DNA from: Verrucomicrobiales bacterium
GTDB taxonomy: Bacteria > Verrucomicrobiota > Verrucomicrobiia > Limisphaerales > UBA11358
Direction of reading: 5' to 3'
DNA length: 64,000 bases
Assembly (NCBI GenBank): GCA_028712475.1
Contig: JAQTQB010000008.1
Span: 1-64,000, forward strand
How positions within the stretch are numbered: position 1 is the first letter of the stretch; each line of letters starts with the position of its first letter. Made by a program: the position numbers and the translations under genes. Below the pieces are notes generated by a model. The model had not been told where the DNA came from. It worked only from the letters and a program-made list of their open reading frames with translations, and searched no databases. Below are positions 17,210 to 27,129 of this stretch, piece after piece.

Positions 17210-18301
17210 ATGAATAACATTGCATTGAAAGATTTTCTGACGTTCCTGAAAACCTGTTCGCAGACACCGCGCATTGTAGATTATAGACGGCGAAATTCGA
17301 GCGGCCGCCACTCCGAGCGTCTCATACTGGTTCTACTGATGATGGTGATGGGAGTATATTGTGCATCGGCGGCTATTCCGGGAACTGTTCTTGAATGCAC
17401 GCGGGATAGCAACGGAGGGGCGCCGCAATACAATCATGCGATATATTTGCCTGCGAATTACGATGCCGAAGACGCCACGAATAGACATCCGCTGTATATA
17501 ATGTTCGGCGGTTATACGGGCGTTGAAATGACGGCCCATCAAATCAGGTCTATGTGGAGCATCATGACGCGTGTGGAAGGCGGGAAACTCCCGGCGCTTG
17601 TAGATGCCGGCTGCATTGTCGTCTGTGCCGAACTGCTGATAAACGGCGGCAAGACCAACCAAAACCCGGGTGATATCGTCACCGGTTCGGATTGGCCAAA
17701 TATCCGGACGAAAAAGATACACCTGTTCGTGAATGAATTAAAAACCAAATACCGAGTTGACAGATCCCGCATCTATATCACCGGCCACAGTTGGGGGGCC
17801 GCCGGAGCTGCCGCATACGTCCAGGATTATGGCGACGCTGACAGCATAGCAGCGGTCGGTCCCAATGAGTGCGGCTGGTCCAAATCCGGCGGGTATAGTA
17901 ATTACGTGCATATGGCGACGTGGTTCTATGAGGGCTACTATGACTCAGTAACAAAGCCCGGATACACCATATCGCTTATGAATAGGATCGCCGATGCAAT
18001 GTCCGGGAAGACTGGTTCTGACCTTATGGCCAACTGCCCGTATGTGCTTCGGTTCAATGAGCGCGGATCTGTAACCAATATCGTGGATCGGGATGGTGCC
18101 GGCGTTGTTGCGCCGAAGACATTGACCGCGCTCTATATGACAGGAAGCGGATGGATGTGGACCGAAGGCACAAATTATAACGCCACCAATCGGCTCAAAT
18201 ACACGCTGTTCCCAACAGATCGCAAGAAAAATCATGTCCAGAGTTCAGTGCTTGATGACGACTTTTATTCGAAATGGCTTTTGAAGCAGCGGCGGTTTTA
18301 A
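17210..18301 (+). CDS. Exported alpha/beta-hydrolase (esterase-like)
   Basis: A 363-residue protein starting directly after the GH78 stop (TAAATG). About 37 basic N-terminal residues precede a hydrophobic segment (LILVLLMMVMGVYCASAA), so it is either anchored or processed there. The fold is an alpha/beta hydrolase: HPLYIMFGGYTG, then IYITGHSWGAAGAAAY with nucleophile Ser194 in GHSWGA. A late histidine (KKNHVQSS) is a candidate triad member. It resembles PHB-depolymerase/feruloyl-esterase-like enzymes and may remove acyl groups from pectin, but the substrate is unknown. The sequence looks less GC-rich than the neighbours, suggesting separate acquisition. It converges on the GH28 gene. Confidence 0.7.
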   Translation: MNNIALKDFLTFLKTCSQTPRIVDYRRRNSSGRHSERLILVLLMMVMGVYCASAAIPGTVLECTRDSNGGAPQYNHAIYLPANYDAEDATNRHPLYIMFGGYTGVEMTAHQIRSMWSIMTRVEGGKLPALVDAGCIVVCAELLINGGKTNQNPGDIVTGSDWPNIRTKKIHLFVNELKTKYRVDRSRIYITGHSWGAAGAAAYVQDYGDADSIAAVGPNECGWSKSGGYSNYVHMATWFYEGYYDSVTKPGYTISLMNRIADAMSGKTGSDLMANCPYVLRFNERGSVTNIVDRDGAGVVAPKTLTALYMTGSGWMWTEGTNYNATNRLKYTLFPTDRKKNHVQSSVLDDDFYSKWLLKQRRF

Positions 18302-18373
18302 CGCATGAGTAGTCTGCCGATTACGTTTTCTTTTTAAACTTTGGTTTTTTGCCTGTAAAAATGGATGCGAAAA

Positions 18374-19954
18374 TTATCTTTGCAACGCGGGTGAGTTGCG
18401 GATGGCGATGCCTACCACATTGTCAGCAAACACGGCAGCTTTCACGCCGTCGAACACCTGCGGTTTGAAGTTGTCGATTTCCAATCCTTGAATGTCCGCG
18501 AACATCGCCGCTGGGCGCAGATCGTTCGTCTGAAAACTCACCTGAATATTGGCCAGCTCCAAACCCTTCACATGGCGCGCAAAAATGCCATAGGCCGGCA
18601 ATGTGCCGACGAAGCTCGGTTCGGGATAGCCCGCGCCCAATTCCTTGGGCGTGCGCGCGGCGTCCTCCGCCGTGCCGCCGCCGTCGCTCGTGAGCCGGAT
18701 GTTTTCCAGCCGCACGCCTTCGATGGGTTGCTCCGGCAAGCCCATGATTTGAATGCCGCTCATCTTGCTCACGCCATCGGCGATGACGTCGGAGATCAGG
18801 ATGTTTTTCATCCGGCTGTTCGTTTTCAAATCCGGGGTGCGGTTGCGTTTGCCGGTGGTGAGGTAAATGGCGTAATCCTGCACATCCATCATGGAGAGAT
18901 TGTTGATGGTGATGTTCTCCATGATGCCGCCGTCCACTTCTTCCAGCGCGAGGCCGCGGCAACTGCGGAACGTGCAGTTGGCCACCGTGCAGTTGCGGAA
19001 GCCGCCGCTGGATTCCGTGCCGAACTTGATGCGGCCATGTGCGCGCGGCTTGGGCTTCATTGTGCCGTCGAGCAGCGTGCCTTCCAGAAAACCGGAAACC
19101 TGGCAGTTGACGATGGTGAGGTTTTCGGTGATGCGGATTTCGCCGAGCGCGCAGGTGCTCTTGAGGCAGATGCCATCGTCATTGGGCGAATTGACGCGGC
19201 AGTTGGAAATTATCGTGTTGCGGCAGCAATCCAAATCCATGCCGTCGCGGTTGGTGTCGAGCGTCACGTTGTCAATCGTCAGGTTGTCGCAGCCGGTGGC
19301 GAGAATGCCAAACCAGCCGCCGTGAAAAATGGTGACGTCGCGGATGACCACGTTGCGGCAACGCTTCAGCGCGATGGCCTTGTCGCCGATCCGCACGGGC
19401 GGAAAATTCGTTTTGTTCGGCGTCCCGAAGTGGGTGAACCCGCACATCTCGTCGAGAATCTTCGGGTCTCGCTCCAAGCCGCCACCGTTGATCATGCCGT
19501 GGCCGGTGATGAAAACATTCGTCAGGTTTTCGCCCCAGATGAGGCTGTTGTGAAAATAGCAATGGCCGCCGTCCTGATACGCGCCGCTCGGAAACGGCTC
19601 GGTCTCGTCGTAGGCATTCAGGCTCTGCGGCGCGCCGAGAATGGTCGCGCCGGCGTCAATCAGCAGATGAATGTTGCTCTTGAGATGAATTGAGCCGCTC
19701 AAATAGGTTCCCGCCGGCACGAGCACCGTCCCGCCGCCTACTGCCACAGCGGCGGTAATCGCCTTGTTGATTGCCGGACTGTCGAGGTTCTTACCATCGC
19801 CCACCGCGCCGAAGTTGCGGACGTTGAAATAATTTCCCGCCGGAGAATCCGCCGCTTGCAGAATTCCGCACAGGCAAAACATGAGCACGGAAGCTTTCAA
19901 TGCGGTTGGGGTGAAGGCCTTCATTGAACGGGTGTAGTGGCGCGATGATTTCAT
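18374..19954 (-). CDS. GH28 polygalacturonase-like hydrolase
   Basis: About 526 residues from the ATG at 19954 (alternatives: 20011, which would overlap the upstream gene, or 19924). A signal peptide follows (ALKASVLMFCLCGILQAA). The mature protein starts with FNVRNFGAVGDGK, the usual opening of pectin-lyase-fold proteins. GH28 landmarks appear in order: ITGHGMINGGG, LDTNRDGMDLD (NTDG-like), NSPNDDGICLKS (DD pair), and the HGRIKFGTES segment (RIK substrate-binding motif). It should hydrolyse galacturonic-acid linkages in homogalacturonan or rhamnogalacturonan outside the cytoplasm. It is the last gene of a leftward series that includes a DUF1349 protein and an SGNH esterase. Confidence 0.87.
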   Translation of the reverse strand: MKSSRHYTRSMKAFTPTALKASVLMFCLCGILQAADSPAGNYFNVRNFGAVGDGKNLDSPAINKAITAAVAVGGGTVLVPAGTYLSGSIHLKSNIHLLIDAGATILGAPQSLNAYDETEPFPSGAYQDGGHCYFHNSLIWGENLTNVFITGHGMINGGGLERDPKILDEMCGFTHFGTPNKTNFPPVRIGDKAIALKRCRNVVIRDVTIFHGGWFGILATGCDNLTIDNVTLDTNRDGMDLDCCRNTIISNCRVNSPNDDGICLKSTCALGEIRITENLTIVNCQVSGFLEGTLLDGTMKPKPRAHGRIKFGTESSGGFRNCTVANCTFRSCRGLALEEVDGGIMENITINNLSMMDVQDYAIYLTTGKRNRTPDLKTNSRMKNILISDVIADGVSKMSGIQIMGLPEQPIEGVRLENIRLTSDGGGTAEDAARTPKELGAGYPEPSFVGTLPAYGIFARHVKGLELANIQVSFQTNDLRPAAMFADIQGLEIDNFKPQVFDGVKAAVFADNVVGIAIRNSPALQR

Positions 19955-19988
19955 AAGCGAGATTATTTTGACAGTCCGGAGACCCGCT

Positions 19989-20684
19989 TCACGGAAGATG
20001 GGGCGTGGCATTTTTGGGCGGCTGGGAAAGCGTCACATGGTCGAATGTCGCCGTGGTGAGGATGTTTGTATTGTGCGATGATGCCGTCAGCCCGATGACC
20101 GTGTCGGCGGCAAGTTCCAGCGTAATTCCACCCGAAACCTGCCACTTCTCGCCGTCCACCGATTCGTAGCCGGTAAATTCATTGCCGCGCCGGACGATTT
20201 TCAGCCAGCAGGGGAAATGCGCCTTCGGGACACTGGTTTTCAATGCTTCGGCATCGGCAAGAACGTGGGTTGTCTTGCCACCGGTCTGGTCGCGATACAG
20301 GAACTCGACGCCGTCAGCCGCCGTGACGCATAATGTGACGTGCCGGGAACCGGCGGCGGTGGATTCACGAATGCCCAGGCCGGCCTTGGCGTGCGGCATG
20401 CCGCCGGGGTTGTCCATCGCCGCCACGCGCGCCACCAGTTCGACATCACCGTGCCGCGGCTGGAAAGCGAAGTGCGACCCATCGTTGGCGCCCCAAATAT
20501 CCATCGTGCCTTGCAGGATAAAACCGCTCTCAACATGGCGGGCCGTTCCCGGCACTTGCGCCGGGCCTATGTCCTGATGCGTCCAGGGCGCGGGCAGCGG
20601 TTCTTGGGCCAAGAGGCACGCCGTAGCTGCCTGCATAAAGATGAGGACTAAATGGAACTTAATTTTGCAATGATATGGGTTCAT
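19989..20684 (-). CDS. Secreted DUF1349 (concanavalin-like) protein
   Basis: A 231-residue protein with a signal peptide (FHLVLIFMQAATACLLA). The rest is one DUF1349-type beta-jelly-roll: PWTHQDIGPAQVPGTA, GTMDIWGANDGSHFAFQP, VELVARVAAM, AKAGLGIRES, RHVTLCVTA, GNEFTGYESVDGEKW, and SSHNTNILTTATFDHV. Such domains resemble the C-terminal module of beta-xylosidases and bind or shield carbohydrates; here it stands alone, so it probably acts as a carbohydrate-binding accessory. It lies 34 bases upstream of the chosen GH28 start on the same strand, suggesting co-transcription. Confidence 0.8.
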   Translation of the reverse strand: MNPYHCKIKFHLVLIFMQAATACLLAQEPLPAPWTHQDIGPAQVPGTARHVESGFILQGTMDIWGANDGSHFAFQPRHGDVELVARVAAMDNPGGMPHAKAGLGIRESTAAGSRHVTLCVTAADGVEFLYRDQTGGKTTHVLADAEALKTSVPKAHFPCWLKIVRRGNEFTGYESVDGEKWQVSGGITLELAADTVIGLTASSHNTNILTTATFDHVTLSQPPKNATPHLP

Positions 20685-20795
20685 GATTTTTTTATGGTTT
20701 GGAATTTACTGTCGCAGAAACGAAGAAGTTTGCGTTTCCCATTCACGTCTGAAAAAGCGGTTGGGTTCACGGTATTCATAATACAATCTGGGAAT

Positions 20796-21992
20796 TCAAT
20801 GTTCAGGCACGCCGGCCGCTCCCAGGCCGAGGATTACGAAACGGTGACCGGTGCTGCCCGGGCTGTTGTCCGGCAACAATTCAAAACGCACCCGGTGCTT
20901 GCCGGAGTGCGGTTGCCGAAGGATTTCATTGGATTGCCGGTAACCACCCCAAGTCTGATCGAACCAACCGTTCAACTCCTTGCCAGCAACGCCGTCCACC
21001 GTCACGCGAGCCTTGCCCATGTCGCTACGCACCACATGATGCATGGAATAGAACACCCGTCCTTCAAGCTCGAATTCAATCACGCTGCCGGGTTGTTCAC
21101 TGGTCCAGCCTTTGCTCTTCGTATCATAGGTCCATCCTTGGTTGGATACCGGGTGCAACGCCTCGCCTTCGAACAGCGCCGTGTGTTCAAACAGATCGCT
21201 GAACAAAGGAGCCGGCATTGGTTTGATCGCCGGCAACAGCGGGTCGGCCGGGAGTCCGTGAAGCGTGTTTTCCAGCAGCGAGATGATGCAGCTTGCCGCA
21301 AAGGCATGACCGTGGTCATTGGGATGAATATAGTCTGCTCCCACCGCTTCCCACTTGAGATGGCCGGCTTGGATTTGCGGCCACAAGGCATCGCGGTAGC
21401 TCACCATCGGCAGGCCATAATGCGCGCCGACCTTGCCGTGCCATTCCTGGATGTTAGTTCCGTCATTCCGCATCATAAACAGCAACACCACCGCCGGCTG
21501 ATTCGTCTGACTGAGTATCTGCCGGATTAACCCCTCCAAAGTCTCGGCGGCGGCCTGCTTGAGCGCCAGCGAATCATTGACGGCGAAATCAACCACCACA
21601 AAATCGGGGTTATATGCCAGCAAATCCCGCCGCGCGCGCAATGCGCCATAGTTGGAGCCGGTGGCGCCGATGCCGGCGTTGATAAACTTAATTTTTGAAT
21701 GAGGGAAAGTCTTCCGCCACCACGCGGCAACCAGATTGGCATAACGGTTTTCCGGTTTGCTGGCTTTGGCGCCCTGGGTGATGGATCCGCCAATGACGCC
21801 CACGGTAACGGATTCGCCCCGGCGGGCCTTGGCCATGACTTGCTCCAGACGGGCCGAATCGCCGGGGCTTGCCAAAGAATTCTTGATCCACTCCGATTCG
21901 TTCTCGGCAGCGCCCGCCCGCAACCCGCATACCAGAACTGCGGCCAGGATTATCGGCCACCAGCAGCCCAAACCGAATTTACGTTGCGTCAT
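20796..21992 (-). CDS. Secreted SGNH/GDSL esterase
   Basis: From the ATG at 21992 the protein has 398 residues and a signal peptide (WWPIILAAVLVCGLRAGA). SGNH blocks are visible: VGVIGGSITQGAK with the nucleophile Ser in GGSIT, INAGIGATGSNYGA (Gly block), VVDFAVNDS (Asn block) and YIHPNDHGH with the Asp/His pair. The C-terminal 150 residues form a beta-rich module (SVIEFELEGRVFYSM, KHRVRFELLP). Enzymes of this layout deacetylate pectin or xylan, which would help the adjacent GH28. The frame is open 70 residues further upstream, but no signal peptide or ribosome site supports an earlier start. Confidence 0.82.
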   Translation of the reverse strand: MTQRKFGLGCWWPIILAAVLVCGLRAGAAENESEWIKNSLASPGDSARLEQVMAKARRGESVTVGVIGGSITQGAKASKPENRYANLVAAWWRKTFPHSKIKFINAGIGATGSNYGALRARRDLLAYNPDFVVVDFAVNDSLALKQAAAETLEGLIRQILSQTNQPAVVLLFMMRNDGTNIQEWHGKVGAHYGLPMVSYRDALWPQIQAGHLKWEAVGADYIHPNDHGHAFAASCIISLLENTLHGLPADPLLPAIKPMPAPLFSDLFEHTALFEGEALHPVSNQGWTYDTKSKGWTSEQPGSVIEFELEGRVFYSMHHVVRSDMGKARVTVDGVAGKELNGWFDQTWGGYRQSNEILRQPHSGKHRVRFELLPDNSPGSTGHRFVILGLGAAGVPEH

Positions 21993-22277
21993 TGTTATTC
22001 CGGTTGCGTGTCCACTGGCATCGCCCAATCTCGCTCCATCAAGCCCAGTTCCAACAGCGATTACTCCATGCCAAACTTTAACCGGATAAACCGGACGCCA
22101 ATTTTTATTGCTCATAAAACGAGGACTGGGCCGCTTTTGAGCCACAAAAATTGTAGGCGCTCTCATCAACAGCAACAGGACGGATCGAGAAGTCGGTGAC
22201 ACCGGAACGGGAAAGGATGGGGTGAAGGCCAGGGTGTTTGATTGGAAAAGTCATAAGACTGGACGGAAAATTCAGCA

Positions 22278-24470
22278 CTATTTGGTTTCTGGAGCCAGTT
22301 CGATGACGCAGGCTTCCAGTGCCTTGGCGCATGAAGGTGAAACACCGTCGCGCATCAGTTCTGTCCCGGTGAACGTCCTGCCTTCCTGCGGCAGTGCGGC
22401 CCGTCCGGGCGCCGGATTAAGTTCGTGAATGGAATAATGTTTCTCTGGATCCAGCCCCTGTGGCCGGACCGGCAATGCCTCCCCATCTTTCAATTGAAAC
22501 ACAAACACCACGGCGCGCGCGCGGTCTTCCGCCACAAAATTCAGCGCGCCGCGCGTTGTCCCATGCGGAGTTTCCAGGCGATACAGGTCGCCCAGCAGCG
22601 TCACCTCGCGAATGTGTTTATAGGCGCTGATGGCTCCGGCACAGACGGCCTTGTCTTCCGGCGACAGCTTTGCCAGATCGAGATCCATGCCGAAACGCGC
22701 GCTCATGGCCACGCTGCACGCGAAGTGCAGGGGCCGCTCGCCCCAATGCGTGACATGACTGGCCAACGACAGGACCGGGAAGAAATACGAATAGTCCCAT
22801 TGCATCGGCACGCGGATGACCGGATCGGTGTTGTCGCTGGGCCAGAACTCGTGGAAATATTTCAACGCGCCGTAATCCGCCCGGGCGCCGCCGCCGGAAC
22901 ACAACATTAATTCCGTGCCGGGGAAGGTCTGCGCCGTTTTGTCCATGAGCGCGTAGAGCGCGTTTACATAATCGGTCATCAGATGAGACTGGCGATCCGG
23001 CGCGAGCCAGGATGAACCGGGCTGGGTCAGATAGCGGTTGCAATCCCATTTGGCATAACTGATGCCCGGCACGCCCAGCGTGTTGCTGATGACCTGCCAC
23101 TCGAACTCCCGCACCGCCGGCCGCGTGAGATCAAGCACCATCTGCTCGCGTCTCAGCTCATGTTTGCGTTTCGGCTGGGCGATCACCCAGTCGGGATGCC
23201 GCTCAAACAGTTCGCTCTGGGGATTCACCATTTCCGGCTCCAGCCAGATGCCGAACTTCAGTCCGCGTTTCCCGGCTTCAGCGGCCAGCGGCGCCAGCCC
23301 GCCAGGCAAACGCTGGCGGTTCGGTTCCCAATCGCCCAGGCCGGCGTGCGTATCCAGACGCGGATGTTTGTTTCCAAACCAGCCGTCATCCAGCAAAAAC
23401 AATTCCGCGCCGATTTCCCTGGCCGGATCAAAAAAGCCCGTGATGCGGTTGAAATCAAAGTTAAAGCCGGTTGTCTCCCAGTTGTTCAACAGCACGGTGC
23501 GGGTCTTGTGGCCATCGCGCACTCCGAAATCGCGCGCCCAGCGGTGGAATTTCCGGCTCATGTCGCCCAGGCCGTTCGCGCTCCAGACCCAGATCATTTT
23601 CGGCGTGGTGAAGACCTGTCCCGGCTCCAGATGATACGCGGAAGCAAACGGGTTCACGCCGCACAGCGCGCGGACACCGCTTCCGAAGCCCTCAAACGCG
23701 CATTGAAAACTGCCGGACCACGCCAGCGAACCGGCCAGCACGCGGCCTGCATTTTCCTGCGGCGCCCCGTCCAGTGACAGCACAAAGGAGGAATTGCGAA
23801 ATTGCTCCGCGCGCGTGCCCAGCTTGGAATCCAAAACCTTCAGGCCGGGCGTAATGGCCTCCGTGATCGGGGACAACATTTCCTTCGCCCAGCCGCCAAA
23901 AAAATGCGTCAGATAAATATTCGTGGCCGGCAGCAGCAATGCCGTCGAAGCCATGCGTTCCAAAGTCACCGCGCCGGATTCGTGGTGCAGGATTTCCGTC
24001 CATTGCTCCACCACGTCCTGCTCTCGATGCGTCCGGAAACACAGCGTTGTTTCAAACGGATAGGCCGGATCGCACAGTTTGATGCGCACCACTTCGCAAT
24101 CCGCAGTTTCATTCGTCCGCGTGACGTCCTTGAACAGCAATGCCGTGGAGGTGTTTCCGTCCGCGTGAACCGCCTGTAACGCCGGCTCCCAAATGTAGCC
24201 GTCGCCGGCTTGCGGATAAGCCTCGTCCTCGCGCGGCGGTTTTCCCTTTGCGCCCCGGTCCCCGACCGGCTGCTGGTAAAGCCGTCCGTCAATTCCCACC
24301 AGGAACACCAGTCCGAAATGCGCGGTGTCCAGCCGGACAACTTGACTCCCCGGCGACGGCGGCACTTCCGCGAACAAGCCGGGGACTAAAGTCATCAAGG
24401 CGGCAACCAAGCCAATGCCATTGCAGCGCCGCCGGAATACCCTGTTGTGCGGGTTGAAAATTTGTTTCAT
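22278..24470 (-). CDS. GH36 alpha-galactosidase
   Basis: From the ATG at 24470 the protein has 730 residues, with a basic N-terminus and a hydrophobic export signal (GIGLVAALMTLVPGLFA). GH36 landmarks: LFLLDDGWFGNKHPR, GIWLEPEMVNPQSEL, DLTRPAVREF, ISYAKWDCNRYLTQ with nucleophile Asp476 of KWDCNR, and LCSGGGARADYG followed by FWPSDNTDP holding the acid/base Asp546. It releases alpha-galactose from oligosaccharides such as raffinose-type or galactomannan side chains. With the GH27 enzyme on the other strand, the cluster encodes two unrelated alpha-galactosidases. The protein is of usual length for the family. Confidence 0.92.
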   Translation of the reverse strand: MKQIFNPHNRVFRRRCNGIGLVAALMTLVPGLFAEVPPSPGSQVVRLDTAHFGLVFLVGIDGRLYQQPVGDRGAKGKPPREDEAYPQAGDGYIWEPALQAVHADGNTSTALLFKDVTRTNETADCEVVRIKLCDPAYPFETTLCFRTHREQDVVEQWTEILHHESGAVTLERMASTALLLPATNIYLTHFFGGWAKEMLSPITEAITPGLKVLDSKLGTRAEQFRNSSFVLSLDGAPQENAGRVLAGSLAWSGSFQCAFEGFGSGVRALCGVNPFASAYHLEPGQVFTTPKMIWVWSANGLGDMSRKFHRWARDFGVRDGHKTRTVLLNNWETTGFNFDFNRITGFFDPAREIGAELFLLDDGWFGNKHPRLDTHAGLGDWEPNRQRLPGGLAPLAAEAGKRGLKFGIWLEPEMVNPQSELFERHPDWVIAQPKRKHELRREQMVLDLTRPAVREFEWQVISNTLGVPGISYAKWDCNRYLTQPGSSWLAPDRQSHLMTDYVNALYALMDKTAQTFPGTELMLCSGGGARADYGALKYFHEFWPSDNTDPVIRVPMQWDYSYFFPVLSLASHVTHWGERPLHFACSVAMSARFGMDLDLAKLSPEDKAVCAGAISAYKHIREVTLLGDLYRLETPHGTTRGALNFVAEDRARAVVFVFQLKDGEALPVRPQGLDPEKHYSIHELNPAPGRAALPQEGRTFTGTELMRDGVSPSCAKALEACVIELAPETK

Positions 24471-24595
24471 GCGCGAAGAATAACCGATTAAATTCACGCA
24501 TTCGCTGACTGCGAAATAAAATTCCTCCGGCACGAAAAATTGATGGTCAGCAAGAGCGTTAAAACTGATTTATTTGGCATAATAATTTTGGCTCA

Positions 24596-25885
24596 TCATG
24601 TTTCAGGGAACAACCAGGTCAGATTATCATTTTTCCAATCCAAGATGAATGAAATGGTAAAGACCGCCGACCAGCCGAACTTTCCGGCCCCCAGCCCGTC
24701 ACCCGTTTTCGGATTGTAATATTCCCGGATTGATGCCGGATCGCGGTCAATCCAACCAAGCAGCGTCGAACGCATCGTTTCCGCGAGTTTGGCGTGACCA
24801 TAATCTTTCAACCCTTTTATCGCAAAATAGGAGGTGTTTAACCAGGCCGGCCCGCGCCACATATTGGTTGCGCTGAACTCCGGCGTGTCATACGCCGCCG
24901 TCGGCATGCCGGGATAAAACTTGTCCTGGCTGGCGGAGATTTTTACCAGTTGATCAGCCCGGTCCGTCGGCGCGATGTGGATAAACAGAGGCATAAAGCC
25001 GGCCGGCGAAAGCGTCGGGGAGAACGCTCCGGTTGTCCGGTCTCGATCCATATAAAAACCGGTCTTTTCATCCCAAAGTTTTTCGTTGATCAATCGGGCC
25101 ATCGTATCCGCCTTCTTCAACCATGCCTGCCTGTCGTCGTCCCGTCCCAGTCGTCCCGCCAAATAGGACAAGGCGCGATACTGCATATATACATAGCAAT
25201 TGAGGTCAATCGCCCAAAGCCGGTGGTTGTCGGACGGCGATTTCCGATATCCATTGTCCCAGCGCATGGAATTATCCCAGCCCGAATCATAACCAACATC
25301 CGAACCGGCATAATAAAACAACCCGTCACTTTCACCGCCCCGCTCCTTGAGCCAAAACTTTTCCAGCTGAACCAGCTTCGGATAAATCTGTTGGAGATAT
25401 CTTTGATCCGGCGACCGCCGGTCAACCACGGCCACCGCCCAGGCCATCACCGGCGGTTTGGTGCAACTGGTGATCGTTCTTCCATCTTCGCGAATGACAT
25501 CCGGCAGCATTCCATTGGTCAACTGCCTGGCAAACATGATGTCGAGCTGTTCGCGCGCCAGTTCGGCATCCCAGTGGGAAACCCCAACGGCGTGAAACGC
25601 CGCATCCCAATTCCAGATCCCACGGTAAGTCGAACTGGACGGCTCGATGCCCCGGTATGGTTCCCAAGCATTGGTTTTCACGACGTTGCCAAGCAGGGTG
25701 CTTTGCGCCGCCTGCAACAAATTGGATTCAACCGGCGTGACCCCGGCAGTCGCCTTTGCCAGCCAGACGCCGGCCAGTTTGATGTCCACCGTTGTTTCAA
25801 GGTTCCCGGCGGGCGAGTCGGCCGCGCCACAGCAAAAAACAGCCAGCAACCCTGCCAGCACGATGTGAGATAGGTGTTTTTTCAT
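24596..25885 (-). CDS. Secreted GH63/trehalase-like (alpha/alpha)6-barrel glycosidase
   Basis: A 429-residue protein with a signal peptide (HIVLAGLLAVFCCGAA). It is an (alpha/alpha)6 barrel of the MGH1/GH63-GH37 group: STYRGIWNWDAAFHAVGVSHWD, GMLPDVIRE, VGYDSGWDNSMRWDN with a candidate catalytic Asp, MWRGPAWLNTSYFAIKGL, and YYNPKTGDGLGAGKFGWSA near the C-terminus. Relatives cleave alpha-glucosyl or alpha-mannosyl links (including mannosylglycerate), so the linkage here is open. It lies 38 bases downstream of the GH5-like gene at 25924 and 125 bases upstream of the GH36 gene, consistent with one leftward operon. Confidence 0.78.
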   Translation of the reverse strand: MKKHLSHIVLAGLLAVFCCGAADSPAGNLETTVDIKLAGVWLAKATAGVTPVESNLLQAAQSTLLGNVVKTNAWEPYRGIEPSSSTYRGIWNWDAAFHAVGVSHWDAELAREQLDIMFARQLTNGMLPDVIREDGRTITSCTKPPVMAWAVAVVDRRSPDQRYLQQIYPKLVQLEKFWLKERGGESDGLFYYAGSDVGYDSGWDNSMRWDNGYRKSPSDNHRLWAIDLNCYVYMQYRALSYLAGRLGRDDDRQAWLKKADTMARLINEKLWDEKTGFYMDRDRTTGAFSPTLSPAGFMPLFIHIAPTDRADQLVKISASQDKFYPGMPTAAYDTPEFSATNMWRGPAWLNTSYFAIKGLKDYGHAKLAETMRSTLLGWIDRDPASIREYYNPKTGDGLGAGKFGWSAVFTISFILDWKNDNLTWLFPET

Positions 25886-25923
25886 ACGTCCTAATCTAGC
25901 GAGTTGCTTTGGCGTCCCGAGAT

Positions 25924-27129
25924 TCAGGGCGTGGAAACTGGGGAGAGTTTTTCGTTGTGTTCACGCAGCAACGGAAGTTCCCAGGCCCGTTTGCTGGTGG
26001 CGGTGATGTTGCGTGGATCTTTTGAGCCATCATCCTGCGACGGCAAGTCAAACACCCAAACCGCAGCCAAAGGAACTTTCAGGCGATCCAACCGGGCCAG
26101 AAAGTTGGTGAAATACTTGCGATATTCGGGAGAATCCGGAGCAAAATCATTCGGCGATTGGAATTCCCCGACAAAAATCGGCTTCCCGATTTTCCGGGCT
26201 GCCGCGACCGCCCAATCGAGGCGTTCCATTTCATCATTACGCCGCTTGCCCCGCAGCTCGTCGTAGCAATGCACGCTGATAAGATCTATTGGAGCCGGGT
26301 TTCGAATATCGAGCATGAACCCGAGTTGTTCCGCCGTATCTTCCACGAAGGAATTTTCTTTATAGAAATGCCAGGCCGTATTTCTCCCGATGCTGCAGCC
26401 GTTCTCAATCAGCCGGTGCGGGTCGTCCCGCCGCACCGCCAGGGCGAATTCCCGCGTGGCGACCATGAAGTTCGTGGTCTTGGGATAATCCTGCGGCGTG
26501 CGCACGGCGGGTTGTCCCAGGTGGGTGTTGGTGGTGGGGTAATGCGCTTTTGGCAAATAAGTCAGCGCATTGGGCAGATCACAGTAACTATCCCACTCGT
26601 TCATAAATTCCCACGCCCAGATGGCCGGGGAGTTGCGGTAACGGCTCACCACTTCGTGTGTGTATTGCCGCATGAAGGCGATGGTCTTGCTGTCGGGATT
26701 GCCCCATTGATCCATATGTTCACCCATCATATCCGGGACGCACATGTTTTGCCAGAAGAGCGAGGGAATGAGGCCGATGCCGTTCTTCTCCGCGCACCGC
26801 ACGACGCCATCCATAAGCCGGAAATAGGCCTCGCGATCCTTCTGATACAGTTTCATGTCGTTCGGGAAAAACCCGGTGGCGCAGAACCGCACGAAGGGGA
26901 TGTGATGTTCGGCCAGCACCCGGAACCCCGCCTCGTAGGAAGTGTCGGCGGGGTTGTGCAGGGTGCGGTTAAAACAACTGAAATAATTTATGCCCACGCC
27001 CCGATAGGGTTTGCCGCCCTTGAGCACCGTGCCCCCGGGGCCAAGAGTCAAACCCAATGGCTCTTCGGCATACCCGACAGCACACAAGATTCCACACAAG
27101 AGGACAGCAAGAACGATCTTCGTTTTCAT
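25924..27129 (-). CDS. Secreted clan-A (GH5-like) glycoside hydrolase, paralogue B
   Basis: A 401-residue protein beginning with signal peptide MKTKIVLAVLLCGILCAVG. It is collinear with the enzyme at 13016-14167 over its whole length (shared FRVLAEHHIPFVR-type, YTHEVVSRYRNSPAIWAWE and AFMRQ segments). Catalytic glutamates are in WAWEFMNEWDS (acid/base) and KPIFVGEFQSP (nucleophile). It heads the leftward group and is divergent from the IclR regulator; the 378-base gap carries ATTATG-type dyads. The duplication suggests two enzymes split between the two halves of the locus and possibly under different regulators. Confidence 0.83.
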   Translation of the reverse strand: MKTKIVLAVLLCGILCAVGYAEEPLGLTLGPGGTVLKGGKPYRGVGINYFSCFNRTLHNPADTSYEAGFRVLAEHHIPFVRFCATGFFPNDMKLYQKDREAYFRLMDGVVRCAEKNGIGLIPSLFWQNMCVPDMMGEHMDQWGNPDSKTIAFMRQYTHEVVSRYRNSPAIWAWEFMNEWDSYCDLPNALTYLPKAHYPTTNTHLGQPAVRTPQDYPKTTNFMVATREFALAVRRDDPHRLIENGCSIGRNTAWHFYKENSFVEDTAEQLGFMLDIRNPAPIDLISVHCYDELRGKRRNDEMERLDWAVAAARKIGKPIFVGEFQSPNDFAPDSPEYRKYFTNFLARLDRLKVPLAAVWVFDLPSQDDGSKDPRNITATSKRAWELPLLREHNEKLSPVSTP

